Shown here: positions 32,880 through 41,180 of the stretch, piece by piece
How positions within the stretch are numbered: position 1 is the first letter of the stretch
How the letters are laid out: the number at the start of each line of letters is the position of its first letter
Assembly (NCBI GenBank): GCA_965228265.1
Contig: OZ245804.1
Span: 3,162,001-3,226,000 of the forward strand
DNA: 64,000 nt
Reading direction: 5' to 3'
Source of the DNA: GCA-2732755 sp965228265
GTDB taxonomy: Bacteria > Planctomycetota > Phycisphaerae > Phycisphaerales > UBA1924
Position numbers and translations under genes: made by a program
Notes under the pieces: generated by a model
The model's input: the letters and a program-made list of their open reading frames with translations, nothing else
What the model was told of the DNA's origin: nothing
Databases searched by the model: none

Positions 32880-34073
32880 TCAGCCCTGCATGAGCTCGCA
32901 GATGATGTCGAGCCCCTTCTCGATCTTCGCGCGCGGGGCCGAGAAGCTGACGCGGAAATGTGTGTCGCGGTCGCTGAACACGCTGCCCGGGATCACCATG
33001 ACTTCGCGCTCGAGGCACCGGTCGACAAACTGGTTGCTCGTCAGGCCGAGCCGCTCGGGCACCTTGACGAAGACGTAGAACGCGCCCTCGGGCACCGAGA
33101 CTTCCGTGTGCTCGCGCAATCGCTCGACAACCATGTCGCGGCGCTGCTCGAAGTCATCCACATGCACGGACATGTCCACGTCGAACGCGGCCATCGCCCC
33201 CCACTGCACGATCGACGGCGCACACACGTACGTGTACTGGTGGATCCGCGTCATCGCGTTGATCACGGGCTCCGGCCCAGCGGCATACCCCGCGCGCCAG
33301 CCCGTAAAGCCGTAGGTCTTGCCAAAGCCGCGGATCAGCAGGACGTCGTTCTCGGCGCCATCGAACCTGGCCGGGCTCGGGCAGCGAGGCGTCTTGCCGT
33401 CGCCCTTGGCAACATCCGTCAGCCCGCCCTTGAACGTGAACTCGTCGTAGATCTCGTCGGAGATCAGCAGCACGCCTTTGCTCCGACAAAGTTCGAGCAG
33501 GTCGCGGCACTCATCGACGGTCCCCACCACGCCGCTCGGGTTCCCGGGCGAGTTGTAGAGCACAAACTTCGTCTTCTCGGTGATCAGGGGCTCGACGCGC
33601 TCGGCGGTCATGCGGAAGTCGGGGTACGTGTCGCAGCGGACGGCTGTGCCGCCGGCGATCGTCGCCATGTAGGGGTACATCGCAAAGTACGGATCTGGGA
33701 TGATCGCCTCGTCGCCCGGACCCATGAGCGCCAGGAACGCGAGCGTGAGCGCGCCGGATGTGCCGCTGGTCACGAACGAATCAACACCCGAGCCCTCGCC
33801 CCCATCAGTGATGTCCCAGCCGAGATCGAACTTGAGGTGCGCGTTGATCTTGCCCAGAAGCGGCGCGATGCCCCTGGTGAGCGTGTAGCCGTTCTTGTCC
33901 TGCTCGATCGCCTCGATCGCGCCGCGTTTGACGGCCGCGGGCACGGGGAAGTCGGGCTGACCGATCGAGAGATTGATCGGATCTTCCAGCTTGGCAGCGA
34001 GGTTGAAAATGCGCCGGATTCCGGACGCACTGACACCCCGCGCACGATCACAGATCAAACGCTCGGTATTCAT
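32880..34073 (-). CDS. PLP-dependent aminotransferase, class I/II
   Basis: 397 residues, fold type I. Key sites are NLSIGQPDFPVP near residue 35, SGTSGALTLAFLAL, YNSPGNPSG with the cofactor-binding Asn, ISDEIYDEF with the pyridoxal-binding Asp and Tyr, and the Schiff-base lysine in FGKTYGFTGWRAGY. The C-terminal Arg for the carboxylate is in FRVSFSAP. It belongs to the broad aspartate/aromatic aminotransferase group; the amino donor is not evident. ATG 34073 follows GGGAACGAG. Confidence 0.87.
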   Translation of the reverse strand: MNTERLICDRARGVSASGIRRIFNLAAKLEDPINLSIGQPDFPVPAAVKRGAIEAIEQDKNGYTLTRGIAPLLGKINAHLKFDLGWDITDGGEGSGVDSFVTSGTSGALTLAFLALMGPGDEAIIPDPYFAMYPYMATIAGGTAVRCDTYPDFRMTAERVEPLITEKTKFVLYNSPGNPSGVVGTVDECRDLLELCRSKGVLLISDEIYDEFTFKGGLTDVAKGDGKTPRCPSPARFDGAENDVLLIRGFGKTYGFTGWRAGYAAGPEPVINAMTRIHQYTYVCAPSIVQWGAMAAFDVDMSVHVDDFEQRRDMVVERLREHTEVSVPEGAFYVFVKVPERLGLTSNQFVDRCLEREVMVIPGSVFSDRDTHFRVSFSAPRAKIEKGLDIICELMQG

Positions 34074-34103
34074 ATCTCGTTCCCGACTGGGTTTGGGAGA
34101 AGC

Positions 34104-34265
34104 TTACTTCTCGACGACGTGCGTCTTGGGAAGACCAAGCGGCGAGTTCTCGCCGTTGGTGAACTTCTGGTCGTTCTTGAGCTTCTCGATCCGCTCGGCG
34201 CGCTTCATGACGCTCCGCTTGCCGGAGAGGTTGCCCTTGGTTTTCAGCGATCGATTCAGGCTCAT
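34104..34265 (-). CDS. PVC-type small basic protein
   Basis: 53 residues, very basic: starts MSLNRSLKTKGNLSGKRSVM, then KRAERIEKLK, and ends PLGLPKTHVVEK. This matches the small basic protein family of Chlamydiae, Verrucomicrobia and Planctomycetes, which I know as a short conserved protein suspected to bind RNA or the ribosome. The gene is well below normal ORF length cut-offs. The ATG at 34265 has a weak AGTGAAG upstream. It lies between the aminotransferase and the SPOR-like gene on the same strand. It is one of the better taxonomic markers in the window. Confidence 0.82.
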   Translation of the reverse strand: MSLNRSLKTKGNLSGKRSVMKRAERIEKLKNDQKFTNGENSPLGLPKTHVVEK

Positions 34266-34295
34266 ATCTTCACTCTCTGCGATGCATCGGCTCGG

Positions 34296-35777
34296 TCACG
34301 AGCCGTCGATTTTGGCTTTGTACCACACGGACTGGTTGTCCCGGCTGAAGTCAATGGACCCGCCGAAGTCGCTGAACCATATGCCACCTAGACGCTTGAC
34401 CTCTCGCTCGTGGTCGATCTTCTTCGTGCTCGTCGACCACTCGTCCGAGGGGATCCCCACCAGCGTGATGATCTCGTGCCCGAGACGCCCCCCCCGGTAC
34501 TGCTCCCGGATGAAGGACTGGATCCCGTTCTCAGCAAGGAACCGCTGGAGACGCCTGGCCTCCTCCGGGTCCGCCAGGGGCGCCAGGTGCAGGTAGTTCT
34601 GGCCGTCAACCCGCGTGTCCTCGTTCGTAATCTGAACGGTGTTCGCCGGCTCGGACTCCCCCGCAGCCTCTTCGCCCGTAGCCGCTGCACCCGCCTGCTC
34701 GGTCGCCCCTTCGGGCTCGGCAATCGTGGGCACCACGCCCTGCGGGCTGGTGAACTCCGGGTCACGCGTCAGGTTCAATGGGTCGCGGAGGCTGGCGTCC
34801 TCGCCCGTGTTCGGGTTCGGCTGCACATCGAGCCCCGAGAGCTCGTTCTCGGCCTGGTCCCGGAGCATCGGCGCCAGATCCCGCTTCGTCGTCGACGTGC
34901 CTACGAGCGTTCCGATCAGGTACGCCACCAGGATGATCACCGGGATCGCCGTGATGATCATGCCCACCGTGAAGGTGGAGAACGTCATCTGATTCCCGAC
35001 CCGTTTGACGAGCGGGTACTTCGTCTGATCGAAGCCTTCATCCTCAGCCGCGACCTCGCCCTGCGGCAACGCCGGGGCCTCTGCCTCAGTCTCAGGCATC
35101 TTCTCGGGTTCAGGCGCCGAGTCGGGCTTGGATGCTTTCCCGGGCTTGCTGCCCCCAACCTCGGGCTCGACCGTCCGCTCGACCTTCGGGGCCTCAATCC
35201 TGGCTTCTGGCTTGGGCTCCGGTTTGGTTTCCGGTTTGGACTCGGCCTTGGGAGCCTCGATCTGCTTTACAACAGGCTCGGGGGTCTTCGTCGGCTCGGG
35301 CTTCGAGTCGGTCTTTGCTTCAGGCTTCGACTCGGGCTTCGACTCGGGCTTCGACTCGGGCTTCGACTCGGGCTTCGACTCGGACGCGGATGCTTTCGCC
35401 TCCGGCTCGGCCTTGGGCGCGACCTTCCGCCCGGCCTTGAAGGTCGGCATCGACAGGAGCGGGTCCACCTCGCTGCCCGCATCGGCTGATGTGAAACTCG
35501 CGGACTGCTTGGACTCAACCACCGTCTCAGACGCGACTTGCGACGCCAGAGCATGCGAATCGTCGGCCTGCTCGGCTTTCTCGCTTTGCTCGGCCTCGGC
35601 GGGTGCTTCCTGCTCGGCCTTCAGAGCCGGGTGCCCCGGCGGCCTGGGCGCGGTGTTCTTCACCGTCCCGCCACCGAGCTGCGTCCGGAGCTGCTCGCCC
35701 CCGATCTGCCCCGTGCGCGTGGAATTCGAGTCCCGGAGGAGTTCAAAGAGCGCGGGAGCATTGCGACGTTTGGCCAT
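34296..35777 (-). CDS. SPOR-like membrane protein with Lys/Pro/Glu repeat linker
   Basis: 493 residues. The N-terminus MAKRRNAPALFELLRD is a short conserved-looking head. A long charged linker (about 40-255) is built from SKPE/KPES repeats; at DNA level a 12-bp unit GGCTTCGACTCG occurs five times in tandem at 35323-35382. A single membrane helix (about 275-300, TFTVGMIITAIPVIILVAYL) follows, then about 90 residues of linker, then a C-terminal domain (about 395-490) with the pattern of a SPOR domain (YLHLAPLADPEEARRLQRFL, then GIQSFIR). SPOR domains bind peptidoglycan lacking stem peptides, so a cell-envelope role is likely. ATG 35777 is chosen; 16 extra in-frame codons upstream look non-coding. 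Confidence 0.65.
   Translation of the reverse strand: MAKRRNAPALFELLRDSNSTRTGQIGGEQLRTQLGGGTVKNTAPRPPGHPALKAEQEAPAEAEQSEKAEQADDSHALASQVASETVVESKQSASFTSADAGSEVDPLLSMPTFKAGRKVAPKAEPEAKASASESKPESKPESKPESKPESKPEAKTDSKPEPTKTPEPVVKQIEAPKAESKPETKPEPKPEARIEAPKVERTVEPEVGGSKPGKASKPDSAPEPEKMPETEAEAPALPQGEVAAEDEGFDQTKYPLVKRVGNQMTFSTFTVGMIITAIPVIILVAYLIGTLVGTSTTKRDLAPMLRDQAENELSGLDVQPNPNTGEDASLRDPLNLTRDPEFTSPQGVVPTIAEPEGATEQAGAAATGEEAAGESEPANTVQITNEDTRVDGQNYLHLAPLADPEEARRLQRFLAENGIQSFIREQYRGGRLGHEIITLVGIPSDEWSTSTKKIDHEREVKRLGGIWFSDFGGSIDFSRDNQSVWYKAKIDGS
35323..35382. repeat. Five perfect 12-bp tandem repeats in a coding region
   Basis: GGCTTCGACTCG occurs five times without interruption and encodes repeated SKPE tetrapeptides on the minus strand. 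Perfect copies in a linker suggest recent slippage and possible length variation between strains. Confidence 0.85.
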
Positions 35778-35887
35778 GGCTACGGCATTCTCCCCGCGCC
35801 GAGCCCCCGTTGCAAATGCCAACACGAAAGTGGATCAAACTCCACAACAAGGCCCCCGCCACCAGTTCAGAGCCCCACACCCCGAGC

Positions 35888-35893
35888 TATACT
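35888..35893 (+). promoter_or_regulatory. -10 box TATACT of nuoI (leaderless type)
   Basis: TATACT ends 8 nt before the ATG, with a weak TTCAGA at about 16 nt upstream as a possible -35. No Shine-Dalgarno is present. Confidence 0.45.
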
Positions 35894-35901
35894 CCCGCCC
35901 C

Positions 35902-36447
35902 ATGGCCATCGACGACAAGGACATCATCCGGATCGCCCCCAAGCCCATGAACAGGCTCGAGAGCGTCTACCTCCCAGAGCTCTTCCGCGGCTTCGGGACC
36001 ACGATGAAGCACTTCTTCGGCTCCTTCGGCCAGGGCAAGCTGAGCCGAACAATCCAGTACCCCGAGCAGCGACGCGAAAACCGCGCCCCGGAAGACGGGG
36101 GGATGGAGAAATCCACCTTCCGAGGCTTCCACCGCCTCAACCGCGACGAAGAGGGCCGGGTCAAATGCGTCGCCTGCATGATGTGCCCCACCCTCTGCCC
36201 CGCCAACTGCATCCACATTGTCGCCGACGAATCCCCCTGGGATGACCGCGAGAAGTACCCCAAGAAGTTCGAAATCGACGAACTCCGGTGCATTTTCTGC
36301 GGCATGTGCGAAGAAGCCTGCCCGGTCGACGCCATCGAGCTGACCACCGAGTACGACATCGTGGGCCTCTCCCGTCAGGAGATGGTCTTCGACAAGGAAA
36401 AACTCCTGTCGATCTACGACATCACCATCGACAAGAAGCCCATGTAA
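35902..36447 (+). CDS. nuoI: NADH-quinone oxidoreductase subunit I (NuoI)
   Basis: 181 residues. It carries two ferredoxin-type [4Fe-4S] sites with eight cysteines: CVACMMCPTLCPANC near residue 88 and CIFCGMCEEACPVDA near residue 129. N-terminal sequence YLPELFRGFGTTMKHFFG and TIQYPEQR fit NuoI. The protein carries electrons to the quinone site of complex I at the membrane. No other nuo gene is adjacent, so complex I subunits are dispersed or this is an extra copy. The ATG at 35902 lies 8 nt after TATACT. A longer in-frame ORF upstream is the antisense of the SPOR-like gene and is rejected. Confidence 0.92.
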   Translation: MAIDDKDIIRIAPKPMNRLESVYLPELFRGFGTTMKHFFGSFGQGKLSRTIQYPEQRRENRAPEDGGMEKSTFRGFHRLNRDEEGRVKCVACMMCPTLCPANCIHIVADESPWDDREKYPKKFEIDELRCIFCGMCEEACPVDAIELTTEYDIVGLSRQEMVFDKEKLLSIYDITIDKKPM

Positions 36448-36490
36448 ACACGCCCGGCGTGCCCTCTTGCCCAAGTTCACAGGGCAAGGC

Positions 36491-36522
36491 TCCGATTCGC
36501 AAAGAAAATCGGACCTTTTGGT
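36491..36522 (+). terminator. Possible terminator after nuoI
   Basis: TCCGATT (36491-36497) pairs with AATCGGA (36507-36513), followed by CCTTTTGGTTG. It is short and only moderately T-rich. The remaining leader up to 36633 contains a small hairpin TTCTCC-ctaac-GGAGAA (36548-36564). Confidence 0.4.
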
Positions 36523-36633
36523 TGCGGTATGTTTTTTCCGTGGCACCTTCTCCCTAACGGAGAATGAGGAGATTCCGGCTCACGGTGCGCAGCCGTCGGG
36601 ATCCGGTCGAAGTTTTCTATTGAAAGGGTCGCT

Positions 36634-37350
36634 ATGCGTCTCGGCGCGATCGTTTTACTTTCTATGGCCGCTGGTACCGCCAGCGCTCAAAATGTCACCT
36701 TCAGCTTTGCATCCGATGTCGCCAGTGCCGTCCCGACATTCGAAGGACAGGCCAACACTGGCGTGATCAATAACGTCCGCGTCCCGACGAATCTGTTTGT
36801 CGACGACGCCAACGGCCCGCTGCCCACGCTGGAGTACGACACAAGCTTCTACGTCGATTTCCAGATGACCTACTCGGGCTCGTTCAACCTGCCCGGCGGA
36901 CAGGTCCTGCACACCTACGGCATCGACGGCTCGTTCCGCTTCCAGGCTTCCACAGTCATGGAAGTCACCATCGAAGACGGTGTCCTCACCGCGCTCGGCG
37001 ATGCCAACGGCTGGGGCTCGACCGCGACTATCCAGGCCTCGAGCCTCTCGGGCAGCAACGTCACATACGAATGGCAGTCCGCATCACAGCCCGCGTACAA
37101 CCTCTTCACCGGCTCGAGCACCTCGGACATGACCGATGCCGCCTTCACGCTCACAAACATCTTCTCCTTCCCGGCAGGAGCCGGCGGCGTGGCTGGCGTC
37201 ACGATTGACGCGCAGACAGGCCTGCCCAACGTCGCCTGGGAATCAGAAGGTTCATACTCCGGCTCGGCATTCTTCGTGCCCGCGCCCGGCACCGCGGTCA
37301 TCGCAGGCCTCGGGCTCGCCACGCTCGGCCGTCGCCGCCGAAACAGCTGA
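36634..37350 (+). CDS. Secreted protein with PEP-CTERM-like sorting tail
   Basis: 238 residues. A signal peptide (about 1-18, ending ASA) is followed by about 195 residues of beta-rich, low-Cys, Ser/Thr/Gly-rich sequence typical of exported surface proteins. The C-terminus has the tripartite sorting signal: PAPGT, a hydrophobic helix (AVIAGLGLATLG) and RRRRNS. This PAPGT variant is the form I associate with Phycisphaerales PEP-CTERM/exosortase substrates. The protein would be exported, processed and surface-attached. GAAAGGG precedes ATG 36634. The 186-bp upstream region and the strong downstream terminator show it is monocistronic. Confidence 0.75.
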   Translation: MRLGAIVLLSMAAGTASAQNVTFSFASDVASAVPTFEGQANTGVINNVRVPTNLFVDDANGPLPTLEYDTSFYVDFQMTYSGSFNLPGGQVLHTYGIDGSFRFQASTVMEVTIEDGVLTALGDANGWGSTATIQASSLSGSNVTYEWQSASQPAYNLFTGSSTSDMTDAAFTLTNIFSFPAGAGGVAGVTIDAQTGLPNVAWESEGSYSGSAFFVPAPGTAVIAGLGLATLGRRRRNS

Positions 37351-37378
37351 CTCACACTCGTTTCTGTGAGACGTGCCG

Positions 37379-37409
37379 CCGGCCCCATCGCGGGGCCGGT
37401 GCGTTTTTT
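37379..37409 (+). terminator. Rho-independent terminator
   Basis: CCGGCCCC (37379-37386) pairs with GGGGCCGG (37392-37399), then TGCG and six T residues (37404-37409). This is the clearest intrinsic terminator in the window, 29 nt after the stop of the PEP-CTERM-like gene. Confidence 0.85.
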
Positions 37410-37441
37410 GGGCTTCGATGTTGAGCGTTGATCGCTTGCGT

Positions 37442-38305
37442 TTACAGAACGCTCGCCAGATCCGCGTGCATCGCCTCGGCGGATCGCGCCACCGCGTCCT
37501 GCCACGACTCACCCGCACGAGCTTCCGGGTAGATCACCGATCGGCTCGCGTTCACCAAGACGCCCCGACCGGGAAGATCCGTTTTCGATGAGAGCAACGG
37601 CAACAAGTCCGAAGCCCCGCCGCCCTGTGCGCCGTAGCCCGGCACCAGAAAGACCTGCTCGGGCATCAGCTCGCGGAGACGCTCGCCGGCGGCGGACTTG
37701 GTCAGCCCCACCACCGCGCCCGCGTCGCTCAGTCCCGTGGGTGTGATGTAGCTGCTCCCGAGTGTGCGCACGAGACCGGCCATCCGCTCGGCGACACGCT
37801 CGCCCGTTCCGAGCCGAGCCGACTGCACCTCGTCGCTGTCCGGGTTGCTCGTCCGCACAAGCACAAACACACCCAGCTCCGCCTCGAGATAGGGCATCAC
37901 CGTGCTCGGCCCGAGATACGCGTTCACCGTCACCGCGTCGGCGCCGAGCGCCCGCACGGCCTCGGCGTAGTGGGCCGCGGAGATCCCGATGTCGCCCCGC
38001 TTGGCGTCCAGCACCACCGGCACGCCCAGCTTGCGGGCATGGGCGATCACCCGCCCCATCGCCGCGAAACCCGGCGCTCCGAGACGCTCAAAGCACGCCG
38101 ACTGCGGCTTGAACGCGGCCGCGACCCCGGCGCTCGCCTCGATCACGCCCAGACAGAACGCCTCGACCGCCTCCACGTCCGTGCCGAACTTCGCCCTCAG
38201 CTCTTCCGGCAGCTTGCCCACGACGGGGTCGAGCCCCACGCAGACGGGTGAGCCGACGTCGCTGGTGCGCTGGATGAGGCGGTCCACGAACCGGGAACTG
38301 GGCAT
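37442..38305 (-). CDS. pyrF: Orotidine-5'-phosphate decarboxylase (type 2)
   Basis: 287 residues, the longer type-2 form. The catalytic motif VVLDAKRGDIGISAAHYAEA holds the Asp-Lys-Asp network near residue 100. VCVGLDPVVGKLPEEL opens the barrel, AAFKPQSACFERLG binds the base, and PGYGAQGG binds the phosphate. It makes UMP in the last step of pyrimidine synthesis. AAGGAG lies before the ATG at 38305, and TAGGCT on the minus strand (38333-38338) is a likely -10. The promoter region is shared with the divergent DUF971 gene. Confidence 0.93.
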   Translation of the reverse strand: MPSSRFVDRLIQRTSDVGSPVCVGLDPVVGKLPEELRAKFGTDVEAVEAFCLGVIEASAGVAAAFKPQSACFERLGAPGFAAMGRVIAHARKLGVPVVLDAKRGDIGISAAHYAEAVRALGADAVTVNAYLGPSTVMPYLEAELGVFVLVRTSNPDSDEVQSARLGTGERVAERMAGLVRTLGSSYITPTGLSDAGAVVGLTKSAAGERLRELMPEQVFLVPGYGAQGGGASDLLPLLSSKTDLPGRGVLVNASRSVIYPEARAGESWQDAVARSAEAMHADLASVL

Positions 38306-38351
38306 GCGTGCTCCTTGTGTTGGGGCCGACTCAGCCTATTCTCCGTCAGCG

Positions 38352-38750
38352 ATGCACGACCTCTCACCCACCGACATCGACCTCAAAAAAGACCGCGGGC
38401 TCACGATCCAGTGGGCCGACGGCAGCGCGTCGTACTACTCCATCGCCTACCTCCGCAAGATGTCCCCTTCCGCCGATATGAAGCAGCTCCGCGCCGAGAT
38501 GCAGAAGAACCCGCTCACTGTGCTGCCCGCCGCTGCAGGCCAGGGCGCGGGCGAGGTCACCGCGACCAGCGCCGAACTCGTCGGCAACTACGCCATCCGC
38601 ATCCGCTTCTCCGACGGGCACGACACCGGCATCTACTCATGGGCCTACCTCCGCGAGATCGACCCCGCCAATCAGCCCACGCCCTCCCCCGCGCCCTCCC
38701 CCGAAAGCGAACCGGATCGGGACAACGACCACAGGAATGACCCGGCGTGA
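38352..38750 (+). CDS. DUF971 domain protein
   Basis: 132 residues. The DUF971 (GBBH-like N-terminal) fold covers about 1-115: LTIQWADGSASYYSIAYLRK near the N-terminus and NYAIRIRFSDGHDTGIYSWA WLRE-like sequence near the C-terminus. Such domains occur alone in many bacteria and sometimes in Fe-S or carnitine-hydroxylase proteins. A Pro/Ser-rich tail follows. TATTCT at 38337-38342 lies 9 nt before ATG 38352 and there is no Shine-Dalgarno. The stop overlaps the GTG start of recG (GTGA), so expression is coupled. Confidence 0.8.
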   Translation: MHDLSPTDIDLKKDRGLTIQWADGSASYYSIAYLRKMSPSADMKQLRAEMQKNPLTVLPAAAGQGAGEVTATSAELVGNYAIRIRFSDGHDTGIYSWAYLREIDPANQPTPSPAPSPESEPDRDNDHRNDPA

Positions 38751-40843
38751 GCGCCAAACGCCTCGAACTCACCTCGCCCATCATCCAGGTGCCGGGCATC
38801 TACGAGCGCACCGCCCGCGATCTGGCGACGCTCGGGCTCAAGGCGATCGGGCAGCTCGTCGCGCACCTTCCCAGCAGGCACGAACACGAGCAGGCCGAGG
38901 CCCCCATCATCGAGCTCAAGCCCGACCACAACGTCTCGGCCCGGGGCGAGGTCACCGATTGCCGGATGTCGGGCTACGGCAAACGCTCACGCTTCACGGC
39001 CGTCCTCTCCGACGGCACCGGCAGACTCGATCTTGTCTGGTTCAACGCCCCCTACCTTCGCGGCAAGATCCACCCGGGCATGACCATCCGCGTGCAGGGC
39101 AAAGCCAAGACCTACAACCACGGCCTCCAGCTTGCCAACCCCAAACTCGAGATCCTCGACCCCGACACCGACACGAAACCCGCGCTCTCCGACCGTCTCC
39201 GCGCGGTCTACCCCGCCAGCGAACGCGTCCCCTCCCGCGTGATCGAGCGAGCCATGGAAGCGGTCCTGCCGGAAGCGCTGCCGCTGATCGAGGATCACCT
39301 CTCGCCCGAGTATCGGGCCGAGCGCGACCTGCCCGAGCTGCGCGACGCCTACCGCATGCTGCACGCCCCGAAAGACGAGGCCGAGGTCGCCAGGGCCCGC
39401 AGACGCCTCGCCTACGACGAGCTGCTCATGCTCCAGCTCGGCGTGGCGATGAAGCGGTACGAACTCCGCGATGCCCAGCGCGCCCCCGCCCTGCGCTCGA
39501 GCCCGGTGGTGCAGAGCAAGATCCTCTCGATGTTCCCCTACACGCTCACCGGCGCGCAGCAGCGGGTCGTGGGCGAGCTCACCGACGAGCTCACGCGCGA
39601 TGTGCCCGCCAACCGCCTTGTCCAGGGCGACGTCGGCTCGGGCAAAACGCTTGTCGCGCTCTACGCCATGATGCTCGCCGTCGAATCGGGCCACCAGGCC
39701 ACGCTCATGGCCCCGACCGAGCTCCTCGCCGAACAGCACTTCGCTTCCATCTCGGAAGTCGTCAAAGACAAAGGCCCCCGCGTCGAGCTGCTGACCGGCT
39801 CATCGCAGGGCGCCGAGCGCCAGGCGATCCTCGATCGGCTCGCCTCGGGCGAGATCGACATCCTCGTCGGCACGCACGCGCTGCTCACCGAGCACGTCCG
39901 CTTCAAGTCGCTCGCGGTCGCGGTCATCGACGAGCAGCACCGCTTCGGCGTGCGCCAACGCGCCCAGCTCCGATCCAAGGGCGAGGACGAGACCGGCACC
40001 ACGCCGCACGTCGTCGTCATGACCGCCACGCCCATCCCGCGGACGATCTCACTCACGCTCTTTGGCGATCTCGACGTCTCGACCATCGACGAGCTCCCGC
40101 CCGGACGCCAGCCCATCGATACCACCATCGCGCCGCTCACCGAACGCGAAACCGTCTACAGCATGGTCCGTCGGCACATCGAAGCTGGCGAGCAGGCCTA
40201 CGTCGTCGTCCCCGCGATCGAGGGCGAAGAGGGCGGCCTCATGGGCGTCCGCGACCTGACGAGCGAACTCGAGAACGGGTGGCTCAGCGGCCTGCGCATC
40301 GCAGCCGTCCACGGCCAGCTCAAACGCCACACCCGCGAACACATCATGGAACGCTTCCGCCGAGGCCTGATCGACGTGCTCGTCGCGACGACGGTCATCG
40401 AAGTCGGTGTCGATGTGCCCAACGCGACGGTCATGGTCATCGAGCAGGCCGACCGCTTCGGGCTCGCCCAGCTCCACCAGCTCCGCGGGCGTGTCGGCCG
40501 GGGCAGCAAGGCCTCGCGGTGCGTGCTGGTCTCGGGCACCCCCACCCCAGAGAGCATGGAACGCCTCGGGGTGATGGCCTCGACCACCGACGGCTTCGTC
40601 GTCGCCGAGCGCGACTTTGAACTCCGAGGCCCGGGTGAGATCTTCGGCGCCAAGCAATCGGGTCTCCCTCCGTTCCGTGTCGCAGACCTTGTGCGTGACA
40701 CTGATCTGTTGCAAATGGCCCGCCGCGACGCGCAGGAATGGGTGCTTCGCTCACCGAGGCTCACGCAGCAGAGCGAAACACTCATCCGAAACCGCGTCAT
40801 CAAGACCCACGGCGAATGGCTGGACATCCGCGTCACCGGCTGA
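38747..40843 (+). CDS. recG: ATP-dependent DNA helicase RecG
   Basis: 698 residues. The wedge/OB domain (about 1-175) has VSARGEVTDCRMSGYGKRS and FNAPYLRGKI. Helicase motif I is QGDVGSGKTLVAL (near 290), Ia is LMAPTELLAEQHF, II is VIDEQHRFGVRQR, III is VVMTATPIPRTISLTLFGDL, and V/VI are VATTVIEVGVDVPNAT and QLHQLRGRVGRG. The C-terminal TRG-like region includes ERDFELRGPGEIFGAKQSG. RecG remodels stalled forks and Holliday junctions. The start is GTG at 38747, overlapping the upstream stop. Confidence 0.96.
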   Translation: MSAKRLELTSPIIQVPGIYERTARDLATLGLKAIGQLVAHLPSRHEHEQAEAPIIELKPDHNVSARGEVTDCRMSGYGKRSRFTAVLSDGTGRLDLVWFNAPYLRGKIHPGMTIRVQGKAKTYNHGLQLANPKLEILDPDTDTKPALSDRLRAVYPASERVPSRVIERAMEAVLPEALPLIEDHLSPEYRAERDLPELRDAYRMLHAPKDEAEVARARRRLAYDELLMLQLGVAMKRYELRDAQRAPALRSSPVVQSKILSMFPYTLTGAQQRVVGELTDELTRDVPANRLVQGDVGSGKTLVALYAMMLAVESGHQATLMAPTELLAEQHFASISEVVKDKGPRVELLTGSSQGAERQAILDRLASGEIDILVGTHALLTEHVRFKSLAVAVIDEQHRFGVRQRAQLRSKGEDETGTTPHVVVMTATPIPRTISLTLFGDLDVSTIDELPPGRQPIDTTIAPLTERETVYSMVRRHIEAGEQAYVVVPAIEGEEGGLMGVRDLTSELENGWLSGLRIAAVHGQLKRHTREHIMERFRRGLIDVLVATTVIEVGVDVPNATVMVIEQADRFGLAQLHQLRGRVGRGSKASRCVLVSGTPTPESMERLGVMASTTDGFVVAERDFELRGPGEIFGAKQSGLPPFRVADLVRDTDLLQMARRDAQEWVLRSPRLTQQSETLIRNRVIKTHGEWLDIRVTG

Positions 40844-40892
40844 TTTCAGTTTCGGCGACGCCCCAGGCCAGTCTGCCCCGCTGCCGCTCTCA

Positions 40893-40927
40893 AACCCACA
40901 TCATCAGGTGGGTTCTGGATGTTTTTT
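40893..40927 (+). terminator. Possible terminator after recG
   Basis: AACCCAC (40893-40899) pairs with GTGGGTT (40908-40914). Six T residues follow at 40922-40927, but only after a 7-nt gap, so it may be weak. Confidence 0.4.
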
Positions 40928-40973
40928 CTTACACCCCGAGAGATCTACACTTTTGAGATCCGCATGTGTGATA

Positions 40974-40989
40974 TGTGTCATATGACACA
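40974..40989. promoter_or_regulatory. 16-bp perfect palindrome TGTGTCATATGACACA
   Basis: A perfect dyad in the 337-bp non-coding region between recG and the HTH gene at 41181. It has the size and symmetry of a dimeric repressor site. The rest of this gap (40990-41180) holds a probable -10 (TAGACT, 41129-41134) and a GGAGG ribosome site, and no gene that I can support. Confidence 0.45.
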
Positions 40990-41180
40990 CAGGCTCATTC
41001 ACCGGATCTGGAAATCCTACACAGATTTGAGTGTTTTCCAGGCCCCCACACCCTCTGTGAGCTGTCGGTTGATCCTCGTGCGACAGGTCCGAAGGTGCAG
41101 GGATCATGGGGCCTGACCGAAATCTTTGTAGACTCACTCAGTCTTGTGTTGATCCCCACACTCATTCGGAGGATTCCAGC

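Noticed and set aside
35323..35382. CRISPR-like array
   Set aside because: The 12-bp units are contiguous without spacers and encode SKPE repeats in a protein.
35128..35901. 258-codon N-terminal extension of nuoI
   Set aside because: This stretch is antisense to the SPOR-like gene, including its tandem repeats; NuoI normally starts near ATG 35902.
36448..36633. Cyclic-di-GMP (GEMM-I) riboswitch before the PEP-CTERM-like gene
   Set aside because: CACAGGGCAAGG resembles the start of GEMM-I, but the GNRA-capped stem, the receptor strand GGGACGCAAAGC and the second domain are missing.
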